From: Chloroflexota bacterium
GTDB lineage: Bacteria > Chloroflexota > Anaerolineae > Anaerolineales > Anaerolineaceae
Length of the DNA stretch: 12,607 bases
Reading direction: 5' to 3'
Assembly: GCA_029777225.1 (NCBI GenBank)
Contig: JAKOSR010000182.1
Coordinates: 1 to 12,607, forward strand
Shown: positions 5,264-12,607 of the stretch, piece after piece
Position numbering within the stretch: the first letter of the stretch is position 1
Layout of the letters: each line of letters opens with the position of its first letter
Made by a program: the position numbers and the translations under genes
The notes under the pieces: model-generated
Told to the model about the DNA's origin: nothing
The model's input: only the letters and a program-made list of their open reading frames with translations
Databases searched by the model: none

Positions 5264-6676
5264 ATGTTGACGCTTAAGCACATCCTGAAAGCCCTGGCGG
5301 TCGAGGCTTACGTTTCCTCGGACTTTGCCATCACAAGGGGCGTTGTCGATTCCCGCTGCGTGGAAAAAGGCGACCTCTTCATTGCCATGCCTGGTGAAAA
5401 CACCGATGGGCACCTCTTTGTGGACCGGGCTTTCAAAAGTGGGGCGGTTTTGGCTTTGGTGGAACATCCTTTTGAGTCCGCCTACCCAATTGTGGATATC
5501 CACGCCCAGCCGCTTGACCTCCCTTCAAAGGCTCCATTTAGCCTGCTTGTGCCCAATGCGCTCAAAGCGCTTCAAACCATCGCCGCCTACTGGCGCAATC
5601 AATTCGACCTGCACGTCATCGGCATCACCGGTAGCGTCGGCAAATCCTCCACCAAGGAATTGACCGCTTCAGTGCTTTCGCATCGTTTCTTTACCCTAAA
5701 AAATCCAGGGAACATGAACAATGAAGTCGGTTTGCCCCTCACGCTTCTATCGTTAAACGAGGATCATGAAGTCGCCGTGCTGGAAATGGGTTTTTATGTT
5801 CCCGGCGACATCAAGCTGCTTTGCGATATCGCCCGGCCCGAAATCGGCGTCGTGACCAATATCGGTACCGTCCACGCGGAACGTGCCGGCTCCATGGAAG
5901 ATATCGCCAAAGGCAAGGCTGAACTGGTGCAGTCTTTGCCAGCTTCCCCTCGCGGGGTTGCCATCCTGAATCACGATGACCCGTTTGTGAAGGCCATGTC
6001 CGAAAAAACCGCCGCCAGGCCCTTCTATTACGGTCTGAATCCCGACGCTGACCTGTGGGCCGACGAAATTGAAAGCCACGGCCTGGATGGCCTGCGTTGC
6101 CGCATCCATTATGCAGGTGAATCGGTTTATCTCACCGCCCCACTGATTGGCCGCCACTCGGTTTACACCATTTTACGCTCCGCCGCGGTTGCCCTCACCC
6201 TTGGTATTTCCTGGGACTGGATTTTTGAAGCTTTGAAAAACACGAAAATCCAGTTGCGCGTGGTAACCTCCCGGACTGCCACCGGTGCCCTCCTGATTGA
6301 CGACACCTATAACGCCTCGCCGGATTCCACCATGGCCGCGCTGAACTTGCTGAACGACCTTAAAGGCCGCAAAATCGCGGTTTTGGGGGATATGCTGGAA
6401 CTTGGCCGTTATGAAGCCGAAGGTCACATCAATGTGGGGATTCGTGCCTCTGAAGTGGCTGACGAGTTGGTCCTGGTGGGTGAACGCAGCAAACTTACCC
6501 AAAAGGCAGCCCTCTCCAACGATTTCCCCGCGGGCAAAATCCATTGGTTCCCAAGCGCCCCTGAAGCGGCGCTCTTCCTCGCCTCACAACTTAAAGAAGG
6601 CGATATCGCCCTCGTCAAAGGGTCACGCAGTATGCGCATGGAACAAATCATCTCCCAGCTGGAGGAAGTGCGATGA
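5264..6676 (+). CDS. murF: UDP-N-acetylmuramoyl-tripeptide--D-alanyl-D-alanine ligase MurF
   Basis: This 470-residue cytoplasmic Mur ligase adds D-Ala-D-Ala to the UDP-MurNAc-tripeptide. Its three domains are visible: the N-terminal domain with VVDSRCVEKGDLFIA (27-41), the ATPase core with P-loop GITGSVGKSSTKE (120-132), NMNNEVGLPLTLL (150-162), EMGFYVPGDI and TNIGTVHAE, and a C-terminal domain opened by IDDTYNASPDS (345-355) and VLGDMLELG. NNE-x-GLPLTLL, DD-YNA-PDS and GDMLELG distinguish MurF from MurE, MurD and MurC. The P-loop has Val and Ser where GSNGKTTTK is more common, but the catalytic Lys127 is kept. ATG 5264 is six bases after the ftsI stop; the nearest ribosome site (GGGGAG, 5245-5250) is distant, suggesting coupling to ftsI. 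The stop overlaps mraY by ATGA. Confidence 0.95.
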   Translation: MLTLKHILKALAVEAYVSSDFAITRGVVDSRCVEKGDLFIAMPGENTDGHLFVDRAFKSGAVLALVEHPFESAYPIVDIHAQPLDLPSKAPFSLLVPNALKALQTIAAYWRNQFDLHVIGITGSVGKSSTKELTASVLSHRFFTLKNPGNMNNEVGLPLTLLSLNEDHEVAVLEMGFYVPGDIKLLCDIARPEIGVVTNIGTVHAERAGSMEDIAKGKAELVQSLPASPRGVAILNHDDPFVKAMSEKTAARPFYYGLNPDADLWADEIESHGLDGLRCRIHYAGESVYLTAPLIGRHSVYTILRSAAVALTLGISWDWIFEALKNTKIQLRVVTSRTATGALLIDDTYNASPDSTMAALNLLNDLKGRKIAVLGDMLELGRYEAEGHINVGIRASEVADELVLVGERSKLTQKAALSNDFPAGKIHWFPSAPEAALFLASQLKEGDIALVKGSRSMRMEQIISQLEEVR

Positions 6677-7671
6677 CCCAAAGTACTTCCCTGGCCATTG
6701 CCATCGGCGGGATTGCCTTCCTCCTCAGCGTCATTTGGGGAGACCCGTTCATTCGTTTCCTCAAGACCTTCCGCATCGGCAAGATTATCCGCATCGATGT
6801 GCCCGAATCGCACATGGCCAAGATGAACACCCCAACCATGGGCGGCTTCATGTTCCTGATGCCCGTCACGGTTCTTACGGTCATCCTGAACGCGGTTTCC
6901 CTTTTTGGCTCCAGGCTTTTTGGTGCCTCCATCCTCGTCCCCCTCGCCACGCTTTGGGGCTTCGCGCTCATCGGCGCGGTGGATGATTGGGAAGGAGTGC
7001 GCGGTCCCCGCAAGGGATTGGGCATGCGCTCCAGCACCAAGTTCATCCTGCAAGTGGTGGTCGCGTTGGTCATCGCTTACGCGCTAAAAGATGTTCTGCT
7101 CGTTCCTCAACTGGTTTGGCCCACCGCCCTGCAGCCCCTGAACCTCGGCTGGCTCTACCTCCCGATTGCCGCCTTTATCATCGTGGAAATGGCCAATGCG
7201 GTCAACTTCACGGATGGCATCGATGGCCTGGCCGGCATGATTGCCCTGACCGCCTTTGGGGTCTACGGCATCATCGCCCTCAATATTGGCCTGGTCTACC
7301 TGGCCCGGTTCTGTTTTTGCGTCGTCGGCGCGCTGGCCGGCTTCCTTTGGTTCAACGTCAAACCCGCCCAGCTCTACATGGGCGATACCGGCTCGCAGGC
7401 CTTGGGTGCCACCCTGGCCGTGGTCGCCCTCATGACCGGCCGCTGGCTCTTCCTGCCACTGATTGCCATCATCCCGACCGCTGAAATGTTGAGTGTGGTA
7501 ATCCAGGTGACCTATTTCAAGCTTTCTCATGGCAAACGAGTTTTCCGAAAATCCCCCATCCATCATCACTTCGAGATGATTGGCTGGGAAGAAAACCAGA
7601 TTGTGCTTCGCTTTTGGCTGATTGAACTTATCGGCGCGATGATTGGGTTCGCGCTAACCTTCTTAGGATAA
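6673..7671 (+). CDS. mraY: Phospho-N-acetylmuramoyl-pentapeptide-transferase MraY
   Basis: A 332-residue polytopic membrane enzyme that transfers phospho-MurNAc-pentapeptide from UDP to undecaprenyl phosphate, making lipid I on the inner membrane face. Signature motifs are NTPTMGG (52-58), the DD pair (104-105), NFTDGIDGLAG (178-188), MGDTGSQALG (236-245) and the HHHFE loop (297-301). The conserved catalytic and Mg-binding Asp residues are therefore present. Several long hydrophobic segments agree with the ten-helix fold. Length matches the shorter Gram-positive type, below E. coli's 360. Variations from the common forms (KMNTPTMGG for KxGTPTMGG, no Lys after DD) look lineage-specific. The ATG overlaps the murF stop by four bases and murD begins 2 bases after the mraY stop. 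Confidence 0.97.
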   Translation: MTQSTSLAIAIGGIAFLLSVIWGDPFIRFLKTFRIGKIIRIDVPESHMAKMNTPTMGGFMFLMPVTVLTVILNAVSLFGSRLFGASILVPLATLWGFALIGAVDDWEGVRGPRKGLGMRSSTKFILQVVVALVIAYALKDVLLVPQLVWPTALQPLNLGWLYLPIAAFIIVEMANAVNFTDGIDGLAGMIALTAFGVYGIIALNIGLVYLARFCFCVVGALAGFLWFNVKPAQLYMGDTGSQALGATLAVVALMTGRWLFLPLIAIIPTAEMLSVVIQVTYFKLSHGKRVFRKSPIHHHFEMIGWEENQIVLRFWLIELIGAMIGFALTFLG

Positions 7672-7673
7672 AT

Positions 7674-9062
7674 ATGACCGATTATGCAGGCAAGAAAATG
7701 ATTGTGATAGGGGCCGCCCGCCAGGGTCTCGCCTTGTGTAAATTCCTGGCCGGTCGCAACGCCCACGTTTTTCTGACGGACTCCCGCCCGGCGGAGAGCC
7801 TGGAGGACGAGCTTAAATCATTGAGTGGCCTGGATATCACGCCCGTCCTGGGCAGCCATCCGTTCGACCTGCTCGACGCTGCGGACGTAGTCTGCCTTTC
7901 TGGCGGCGTGGACCCAAAAATCCCCTTCGTGGTGGAAGCAGCCCACAGGCAGATTCCCCTGACGAACGACTCGCAGATTTTCCTGGAAGAATGCCCCTGC
8001 CCCGTGGTCGGCATCACCGGCTCAGCCGGCAAAACCACCACAACGGCCCTGGTTGGCTTGATGGCTCAAAAGCACTTTGAAATGAAATCCTCCTCCCATA
8101 AGGCCTGGGTTGGCGGCAATATCGGCACCCCCCTGATTTCGGTTGTGGACCAGATGCGAGAGGATGACCTGGCAGTCTTGGAACTTTCCAGTTTTCAACT
8201 GGAACTAATGACCCGCTCCCCACAGGTGGCCGCGGTGCTGAATATCACCCCCAATCACCTCGACCGTCACGGCACGATGAGCGCCTACACGGCTGCCAAG
8301 GCCAAAATTTTGAACTTCCAGCAACCCGGCGATATCGCCGTGCTCAATCGCGAAGATGAAGGCTCATGGAACCTCGGCAACCTGGTCAAATCAGACATCA
8401 TCAGCTTTGGTCAAAGACAACCGCCTTTCAAGGCCAGCGGCACATACCTGGACAAGGACTGGATTTGGCTGCAAATTGGCCGCGAACAGATAAAAATGCT
8501 GCCGGTCGAGTGGATACAGCTCCGGGGTAAACACAACCTTAGCAACGTCCTCGCGGCTTGCGCCATTGCTGCCGGCGCCACGCTGGCTCTACCCGCCATC
8601 CAGGGTGCCGTCGAAGAGTTTCAGGGCGTTCCGCATCGCCTCGAATTTGTTCGCAATGTCAAAGGCGCCGATTGGTACAACGACTCCATTGCCACGGCAC
8701 CGGAACGTTCCATTGCCGCGATTAAATCCTTTGATCAGCCCATTGTGCTGCTCCTCGGTGGCCGCGATAAACGCCTGCCCTGGGATACCCTCGCTGACCT
8801 TGTCCGTCGCCGTGTCTCGCGTGTCATTCTCTTCGGCGAAGCGGCTGAACTCATCTCGGAAGCGATTGGCCCGCGCAAACCCGGTCAATTCCTGAAATCA
8901 GTGGTCAAATGCGACACCCTCCAGCAGGCTGTCAGCATTGCCGCCAGCCAGGTGACCGAAGGCGATGTGGTCCTTCTCTCGCCTGGTGGCACCAGCTTCG
9001 ATGCCTTCAAGGATTTTGAGGAACGTGGTGAGGCCTTTAGAAAATGGGTGAATGAACTATGA
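7674..9062 (+). CDS. murD: UDP-N-acetylmuramoylalanine--D-glutamate ligase MurD
   Basis: This 462-residue cytoplasmic ligase adds D-glutamate to UDP-MurNAc-L-Ala. It opens with a Rossmann-like segment (IVIGAARQGLA), then the P-loop GITGSAGKTTTT (113-124), LELSSFQLE (169-177), NITPNHLDRHG (190-200), a Lys at 209 in the carbamylated-lysine position, GKHNLSN (285-291), NDSIATAPE (336-344), LLGGRDKR and the MurD ending LSPGGTSFDAF..FEERG. SSFQLE and SFDxF-FE-RG separate MurD from the other Mur ligases. The NDSKATN motif of E. coli reads NDSIATAPE here, so its Lys is Ile; I recall NDSIAT variants in other bacterial MurDs, so this is probably not inactivating. AGGA lies 5 bases before the ATG. The gene overlaps ftsW by ATGA. 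Confidence 0.96.
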   Translation: MTDYAGKKMIVIGAARQGLALCKFLAGRNAHVFLTDSRPAESLEDELKSLSGLDITPVLGSHPFDLLDAADVVCLSGGVDPKIPFVVEAAHRQIPLTNDSQIFLEECPCPVVGITGSAGKTTTTALVGLMAQKHFEMKSSSHKAWVGGNIGTPLISVVDQMREDDLAVLELSSFQLELMTRSPQVAAVLNITPNHLDRHGTMSAYTAAKAKILNFQQPGDIAVLNREDEGSWNLGNLVKSDIISFGQRQPPFKASGTYLDKDWIWLQIGREQIKMLPVEWIQLRGKHNLSNVLAACAIAAGATLALPAIQGAVEEFQGVPHRLEFVRNVKGADWYNDSIATAPERSIAAIKSFDQPIVLLLGGRDKRLPWDTLADLVRRRVSRVILFGEAAELISEAIGPRKPGQFLKSVVKCDTLQQAVSIAASQVTEGDVVLLSPGGTSFDAFKDFEERGEAFRKWVNEL

Positions 9063-10288
9063 TGGAAAACAAAGTCAGAACTCCCAGGCGCACGAACAAT
9101 AGCCGGCTGCCATTTGATGTGCCGTTGCTTCTCATCACCGCCAGTTTGCTGGTTTTTGGCATTGTCATGGTCTACTCCTCCAGCTGGGATGCCTCCCTGC
9201 TGATTGATAAACCCACCACCTACGTTTTTTCGCGTCAGATGATGTGGGTGACAGCGGGTCTTATCCTGGCCGCCCTGCTCAGCCGCATTGATTACCATCT
9301 CTACGGCAAAGTCGTGGTCCTGGTCATGCTCGGGATTATCGTTCTCCTGGTTCTCGTCCTTTTGGTTGGTGACGAACGCTTCAATTCCAAGCGATCCCTG
9401 CTTAACGGTTCAATCCAACCGGGTGAGCTGGCCAAGGTCTGGATTGTCATTTACCTGTCCTTCTGGCTCACCGGTCACAAGGAAAACCTCAAGGATATCG
9501 GCAACGGTCTCATTCCCCTGGTTTTCATCATCGGCGTTGTTGCCGCGTTGATTATCCTGCAACCCGATTTAAGCGCTGCTCTCACCATTGCTCTGTTGGG
9601 TGGCATCATGTTCTTCCTGGCAGGTGGGGACTGGAAGCAACTGGTCCTGATCCTTGTTTTCGGTGTGCTCCTGGCGTTTGTAATGTACGCCATATCCACA
9701 ACGGCGCGCATCCGTATTGACGAATACTTAAAGGGTCTGCAGAACCCAACCGAAGGTTCCTATCACATCCGGCGAACCTTTGAAGCCATCATCAAAGGCG
9801 GCTTTTTCGGCGTTGGCCTGGGCAAGGCGGATACCAAGTTCACCGGTCTGCCGCTGCCCCACTCCGATAGTATTTTCGCGGTCATCGCGGAAGAAACCGG
9901 CCTTTTGGGTGCCTTCGTGGTGATTGCCCTTTATGCCATGTTGATCTGGCGTGGCCTGAAAATCGCCCGGCGTGCCCCGGACCAACTCGGTTCCCTGATT
10001 TCTTTTGGGCTGGTTTCCTGGGTGGTCATCGAGGCAATGATTAACATCCTGGTGATTGTGGGCCTCTTCCCCTTTGCCGGGAACGCCCTTCCGTTGATTA
10101 GCGCCGGTGGTTCCAGCATGGTTGCCACTTTGGCGGCCATTGGCATCACGATGAATGTCGCCCGTCAGGGCGTGGCAAAAGAAGAAAATGATGAAAGGAG
10201 CCAGGCCAGTGCGACTGTTGATTTGCGCGGGCGGGACTGGCGGCGGAGTGTATCCGGCGCTAACCGTTTCAGAGACTCTGAAGAATGA
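9059..10288 (+). CDS. ftsW: Septal peptidoglycan glycosyltransferase FtsW (SEDS family)
   Basis: A 409-residue SEDS membrane protein that polymerises lipid II into septal glycan strands together with FtsI. Evidence: about ten hydrophobic segments, GIVMVYSSS near helix 1 (34-42), QPGELAKVW (120-128; QPSEFAK in other members), ILQPDLSAA, GFFGVGLGK, the LPLPHSDSIFAVIAEETG loop holding the probable catalytic Asp270, and PLISAGGSSM (345-354). Position between murD and murG argues for FtsW rather than RodA. The cytoplasmic tail (about 370-409) is hydrophilic and charged; its last 26 codons are also read in another frame as the start of murG, so this tail is constrained by overprinting. The start overlaps murD by four bases; an immediate second ATG at 9062 is an alternative. 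Confidence 0.95.
   Translation: MMENKVRTPRRTNNSRLPFDVPLLLITASLLVFGIVMVYSSSWDASLLIDKPTTYVFSRQMMWVTAGLILAALLSRIDYHLYGKVVVLVMLGIIVLLVLVLLVGDERFNSKRSLLNGSIQPGELAKVWIVIYLSFWLTGHKENLKDIGNGLIPLVFIIGVVAALIILQPDLSAALTIALLGGIMFFLAGGDWKQLVLILVFGVLLAFVMYAISTTARIRIDEYLKGLQNPTEGSYHIRRTFEAIIKGGFFGVGLGKADTKFTGLPLPHSDSIFAVIAEETGLLGAFVVIALYAMLIWRGLKIARRAPDQLGSLISFGLVSWVVIEAMINILVIVGLFPFAGNALPLISAGGSSMVATLAAIGITMNVARQGVAKEENDERSQASATVDLRGRDWRRSVSGANRFRDSEE
10196..10200 (+). promoter_or_regulatory. Ribosome binding site that sets the murG start
   Basis: AGGAG ends 8 bases before the GTG at 10209. The frame is open back to an ATG at 10155, but the 18 extra residues would be shadow translation of ftsW and precede the position where MurG proteins normally begin, just ahead of the glycine-rich loop. 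Confidence 0.7.
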
Positions 10289-11279
10289 AACCAACATCTT
10301 GCTGTGGGTTGGCAGCCAGGGCGGCATGGAGCGCGAGCTCGTCGTCCGTTCAGGCATTGCCTTCAAAGAAATTCCAGCTGCGGGTGTGCACGGCGTCTCG
10401 CTCAAGAAACTACCGGGAAACCTGGTAAGGCTATGGAAAGGATATTCACAATCCAAACAAATACTCAGGGAATTCAAACCCGATGCCCTTTTCTTCACTG
10501 GTGGTTATGTGGCCATTCCCATGGCGCTCGCTGGTCTCAAGTTCAAATCGCTTCTCTACGTCCCCGATTTGGAACCAGGCCTGGCTCTCAAAACCCTGGC
10601 ACGTTGGTCAGATAGGATTGCTGTGACCGTGGAACAGACAAAAGCTTTCTTCAAACATCAGGAACGCGTCACCGTCACCGGCTATCCTCTGCGCGCGGAG
10701 TTGACGGGTTGGACCAAGGCCAAGGCTTTGGAATACTTCGGTTTTGACCCCGCTCTCCCTACCCTGCTCTTCATGGGTGGCAGCAGCGGTGCCCGCTCCA
10801 TAAATAACGCGGTCCTGGCCATTGCCGACCAGCTGACAAGCCGGTACCAGGTCCTCCACCTGACGGGTCACCTGGACTGGGAAGCCCTTCAACCCAGGAT
10901 TAAGCAATTGGGCCCACGTTATCAAGCCTTCCCATACCTGCACGAGATGGGCGCGGCCCTCAGCGTTGCGGATTTGGTCGTCTCCCGCGCCGGAGCTTCC
11001 ATCCTGGGTGAATATCCATTTTTCGGCCTTCCCGCCGTCCTGGTCCCCTACCCATACGCCTGGCGCTACCAGAAGGTCAACGCGGATTACCTGGTGGACC
11101 GCCAAGCCGCCGTGCTACTGGAGGACAAATTCCTCACCAGTCACTTGCTCGCGACCATCGAGGAACTAATGGGCGACTCAGCCAGGCTCTCCCACATGGC
11201 CCGTGCCATGGCGGCCCTCGCCAATCCCAAAGCGGCCGAAAACATCGCCGCTCTGCTCATGGAAATGGCGGAAGGATAA
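10209..11279 (+). CDS. murG: Lipid II synthase MurG (UDP-GlcNAc:lipid I N-acetylglucosaminyltransferase)
   Basis: From the GTG start this is 356 residues, the normal MurG length. MurG adds GlcNAc to lipid I on the cytoplasmic membrane face. Both GT-B halves are seen: N-terminal RLLICAGGTGGGVYPAL (2-17), FTGGYVAIPMALA (96-108), then MGGSSGARSINNAV (189-202), VVSRAGASILGE (257-268) and PYPYAWRYQKVNA (280-292) with Glu268, Gln288 and Asn291 of the UDP-GlcNAc site. The first glycine loop reads GGTGGG; the usual GGTGGH histidine is Gly at residue 13. GGSSGA replaces the common GGSQGA. The start follows AGGAG at 10196 and lies inside ftsW, an 80-base overlap in a different frame. ATGs at 10188 and 10191 are less likely starts. 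Identity is certain despite these changes. Confidence 0.95.
   Translation: MRLLICAGGTGGGVYPALTVSETLKNETNILLWVGSQGGMERELVVRSGIAFKEIPAAGVHGVSLKKLPGNLVRLWKGYSQSKQILREFKPDALFFTGGYVAIPMALAGLKFKSLLYVPDLEPGLALKTLARWSDRIAVTVEQTKAFFKHQERVTVTGYPLRAELTGWTKAKALEYFGFDPALPTLLFMGGSSGARSINNAVLAIADQLTSRYQVLHLTGHLDWEALQPRIKQLGPRYQAFPYLHEMGAALSVADLVVSRAGASILGEYPFFGLPAVLVPYPYAWRYQKVNADYLVDRQAAVLLEDKFLTSHLLATIEELMGDSARLSHMARAMAALANPKAAENIAALLMEMAEG
11272..11276 (+). promoter_or_regulatory. Ribosome binding site of the CvpA-like gene
   Basis: AAGGA ends 7 bases before the ATG at 11284 and lies in the last codons of murG. It excludes a longer reading back to 11203, whose first 27 residues (Pro/Lys/Trp-rich) are murG shadow sequence. 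Confidence 0.65.
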
Positions 11280-11283
11280 ACGC

Positions 11284-11805
11284 ATGATTACTCTTTCTGT
11301 GCTTTTCTACGTTCTCATGGTTTTCTTCGTCCTGATTGGCGCGCTGCGTGGCTGGTCCAAGGAAGTTTTGGTCTTCTTTGCCGGGATTGTCAGCCTCGCG
11401 GTGGTGGAAGTGCTGCTGCCCAAGCTGACCAACGGAATGCCCGCTGACCGGGTGCTGATGTTTCAGTTGCTTGCCCTGCTTGCCTGCGCTTTCATCGGCT
11501 ATCAAACCCCCAGTCTCCGCCGCTTGCTGGATACTGGCCGGTTTGAACGCAATTCAACCCGGGACCTGATTATGGGTGCTTTTATGGGTGCCTTCAATGG
11601 CTATCTCTTTGTCGGTTCGGCCTGGTACTTCATTGCCAAGGCCAACTACCCTTTCACCCAGATAATCCCCCCCGATGCGGCCACCGAAGCCGGCCAGGAA
11701 GCCATCAAGATTCTCAGCCTGGCCCTGCCTAACTACCTGCAGGTGCCAAACATTTATTACGCCATTATTTTGGGTTGTCTCATCGTATTGGGAGTGTTCA
11801 TCTAA
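11284..11805 (+). CDS. CvpA-like small integral membrane protein
   Basis: A 173-residue, very hydrophobic protein with about four or five membrane segments (around residues 3-20, 28-47, 57-73, 98-117 and 155-172). The first helix runs into LIGALRGWSKEVL (17-29); the G-x-x-RG-x-x-KE pattern at this place resembles the N-terminus of the CvpA (colicin V production) family. That family has no well-defined biochemical role, although links to envelope stress and septation have been reported. I cannot confirm CvpA membership beyond this motif and topology. The gene sits between murG (4 bases after its stop) and murC (TAATG overlap), so it is an integral part of the operon and likely works at the envelope. 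The ATG at 11284 follows AAGGA; the protein ends directly after the last helix. Confidence 0.65.
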   Translation: MITLSVLFYVLMVFFVLIGALRGWSKEVLVFFAGIVSLAVVEVLLPKLTNGMPADRVLMFQLLALLACAFIGYQTPSLRRLLDTGRFERNSTRDLIMGAFMGAFNGYLFVGSAWYFIAKANYPFTQIIPPDAATEAGQEAIKILSLALPNYLQVPNIYYAIILGCLIVLGVFI

Positions 11806-12607
11806 TGAACAAAGTGCACTTTATCGGGATTGGTGGAACCGGCATCTCAGCCATCGCCCTGCTCCTTTTGGAACGGGGTTGGCAGATAAGCGGTACGGAT
11901 GTGAACCCATCCCGTTATTTTGACGCGCTCACCGCCGCTGGCGCCACCACCCTCATCGGTCACCACCCTGACCTCGCGCTGCAGGCGGACGTGATTGTCC
12001 GTTCTTCAGCCGTCAAGGATGATGACCCCGAGGTCCGGGCCGCGAGAGAGGCCGGCATCCCGGTACTCAAACGCGCCGAATTTCTCTCCCAGGTCATCGA
12101 AGACCGCACCTTGCTCGCCATCAGTGGCTCGCATGGCAAAACCACCACCACAGGCATGCTTGTCAGCTTGCTCCGCAGCCTCGGTGCCAACCCCAGCTTC
12201 ATCCTGGGAGCCGAGGTCAAAGGCCTGGGCTGCAACGCACATGCCGGCAGCGACCAGTATTTTGTGATTGAAGCGGACGAATACGACAATATGTTCCTGG
12301 GCCTCTCCCCAACGCTGAGCATTGTCACCAACATCGAACACGACCACCCCGATTTCTTCCCCACACCCGAGGTTTACCTCTCCGCCTTCCATCAGTTTCT
12401 GGCAAAAACCCGCCCGGGCGGCATCGCCCTCCTGTGTGGGGACGACGCGGGTGTCCAAACGCTTCTTGGCCAGCTGGACCTTCCTGGTGTCGACGTTTTC
12501 ACCTACGGTTTCGGACTGCAAAACACCTTTGTGGCCACCCATTGCGCCTGGGACGGTGAGGCCTCCAACTTCGAAATCATCCGTCAGCTGGACGAGAACG
12601 CGCTCCG
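11805..12607 (+). CDS. murC: UDP-N-acetylmuramate--L-alanine ligase MurC, N-terminal part (runs off the right edge)
   Basis: The frame is open from the ATG at 11805 to the window end, 267 codons of an expected 450 or so. MurC attaches L-Ala to UDP-MurNAc, the first peptide step of the pathway. Seen: N-terminal VHFIGIGGTGISAIA (4-18) of the UDP-binding domain, VRSSAVKDDDPE (65-76), the P-loop ISGSHGKTTTT (107-117), VIEADEYDNMFL (154-165) and VTNIEHDHPDFF (174-185). The His in GSHGKT and the EADE-x-D block mark MurC. Mpl shares EADEYD, but the TNIEHDHPD sequence and the position after murG favour MurC. The ATG overlaps the preceding stop as TAATG, and GGGAG (11790-11794) lies 10 bases upstream. 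The C-terminal domain is outside the window, so intactness cannot be judged. Confidence 0.94.
   Translation, partial: MNKVHFIGIGGTGISAIALLLLERGWQISGTDVNPSRYFDALTAAGATTLIGHHPDLALQADVIVRSSAVKDDDPEVRAAREAGIPVLKRAEFLSQVIEDRTLLAISGSHGKTTTTGMLVSLLRSLGANPSFILGAEVKGLGCNAHAGSDQYFVIEADEYDNMFLGLSPTLSIVTNIEHDHPDFFPTPEVYLSAFHQFLAKTRPGGIALLCGDDAGVQTLLGQLDLPGVDVFTYGFGLQNTFVATHCAWDGEASNFEIIRQLDENAL

Noticed and set aside
10155..10208. Upstream extension of murG to an ATG at 10155
   Set aside because: It would add 18 residues from ftsW sequence; the GTG at 10209 has AGGAG and fits the standard MurG start.
11203..11283. Upstream extension of the CvpA-like gene
   Set aside because: The extra 27 residues are the murG end read in another frame; ATG 11284 has AAGGA at good spacing.

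Overview
The window holds the upstream and middle part of a bacterial division and cell wall (dcw) cluster on the + strand, preceded by two genes on the - strand. The protein motifs and the moderately GC-rich coding bias suggest a Chloroflexota bacterium of the Anaerolineae type. I base that on the MurC, MurG and MurD motif variants, the soluble-headed kinase with an HCD catalytic loop, and the gene order. It is an inference from memory of these families, not a database result.

Layout. The left edge (1-100, -) carries the first 33 codons of ribulose-phosphate 3-epimerase (rpe). Just upstream of it on the same strand is a Ser/Thr protein kinase with a single C-terminal membrane segment (112-1275, -). 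A 294-base divergent intergenic region (1276-1569) follows. It contains a probable kinase promoter whose transcript would be nearly leaderless, and a good sigma-70-type promoter for mraZ. Ten-base-spaced repeats that look like MraZ operator boxes overlap that second promoter.

From 1570 to the right edge every gene is on the + strand and almost every junction overlaps or is only a few bases long: mraZ, rsmH, an ftsL-like gene, ftsI (pbp), murF, mraY, murD, ftsW, murG, a small CvpA-like membrane protein, and murC (cut by the window end). This reads as one translationally coupled operon. It supplies the cytoplasmic ligases (MurC, MurD, MurF), the lipid I and lipid II makers (MraY, MurG), the septal glycan polymerase (FtsW) with its transpeptidase (FtsI), a division scaffold (FtsL-like), and the two conserved leading genes (MraZ regulator, RsmH 16S rRNA methyltransferase).

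Points of interest: murE is absent from its usual place between ftsI and murF; ftsW and murG overlap by 80 bases in different frames; MurG has Gly where the family has the GGTGGH histidine; a CvpA-like gene sits between murG and murC; and the kinase-rpe pair recalls the prkC-rsgA-rpe neighbourhood of Firmicutes. I see no mobile elements, CRISPR arrays, tRNA or rRNA genes. The window is mostly a conserved housekeeping locus and I found no convincing novel multi-gene system.
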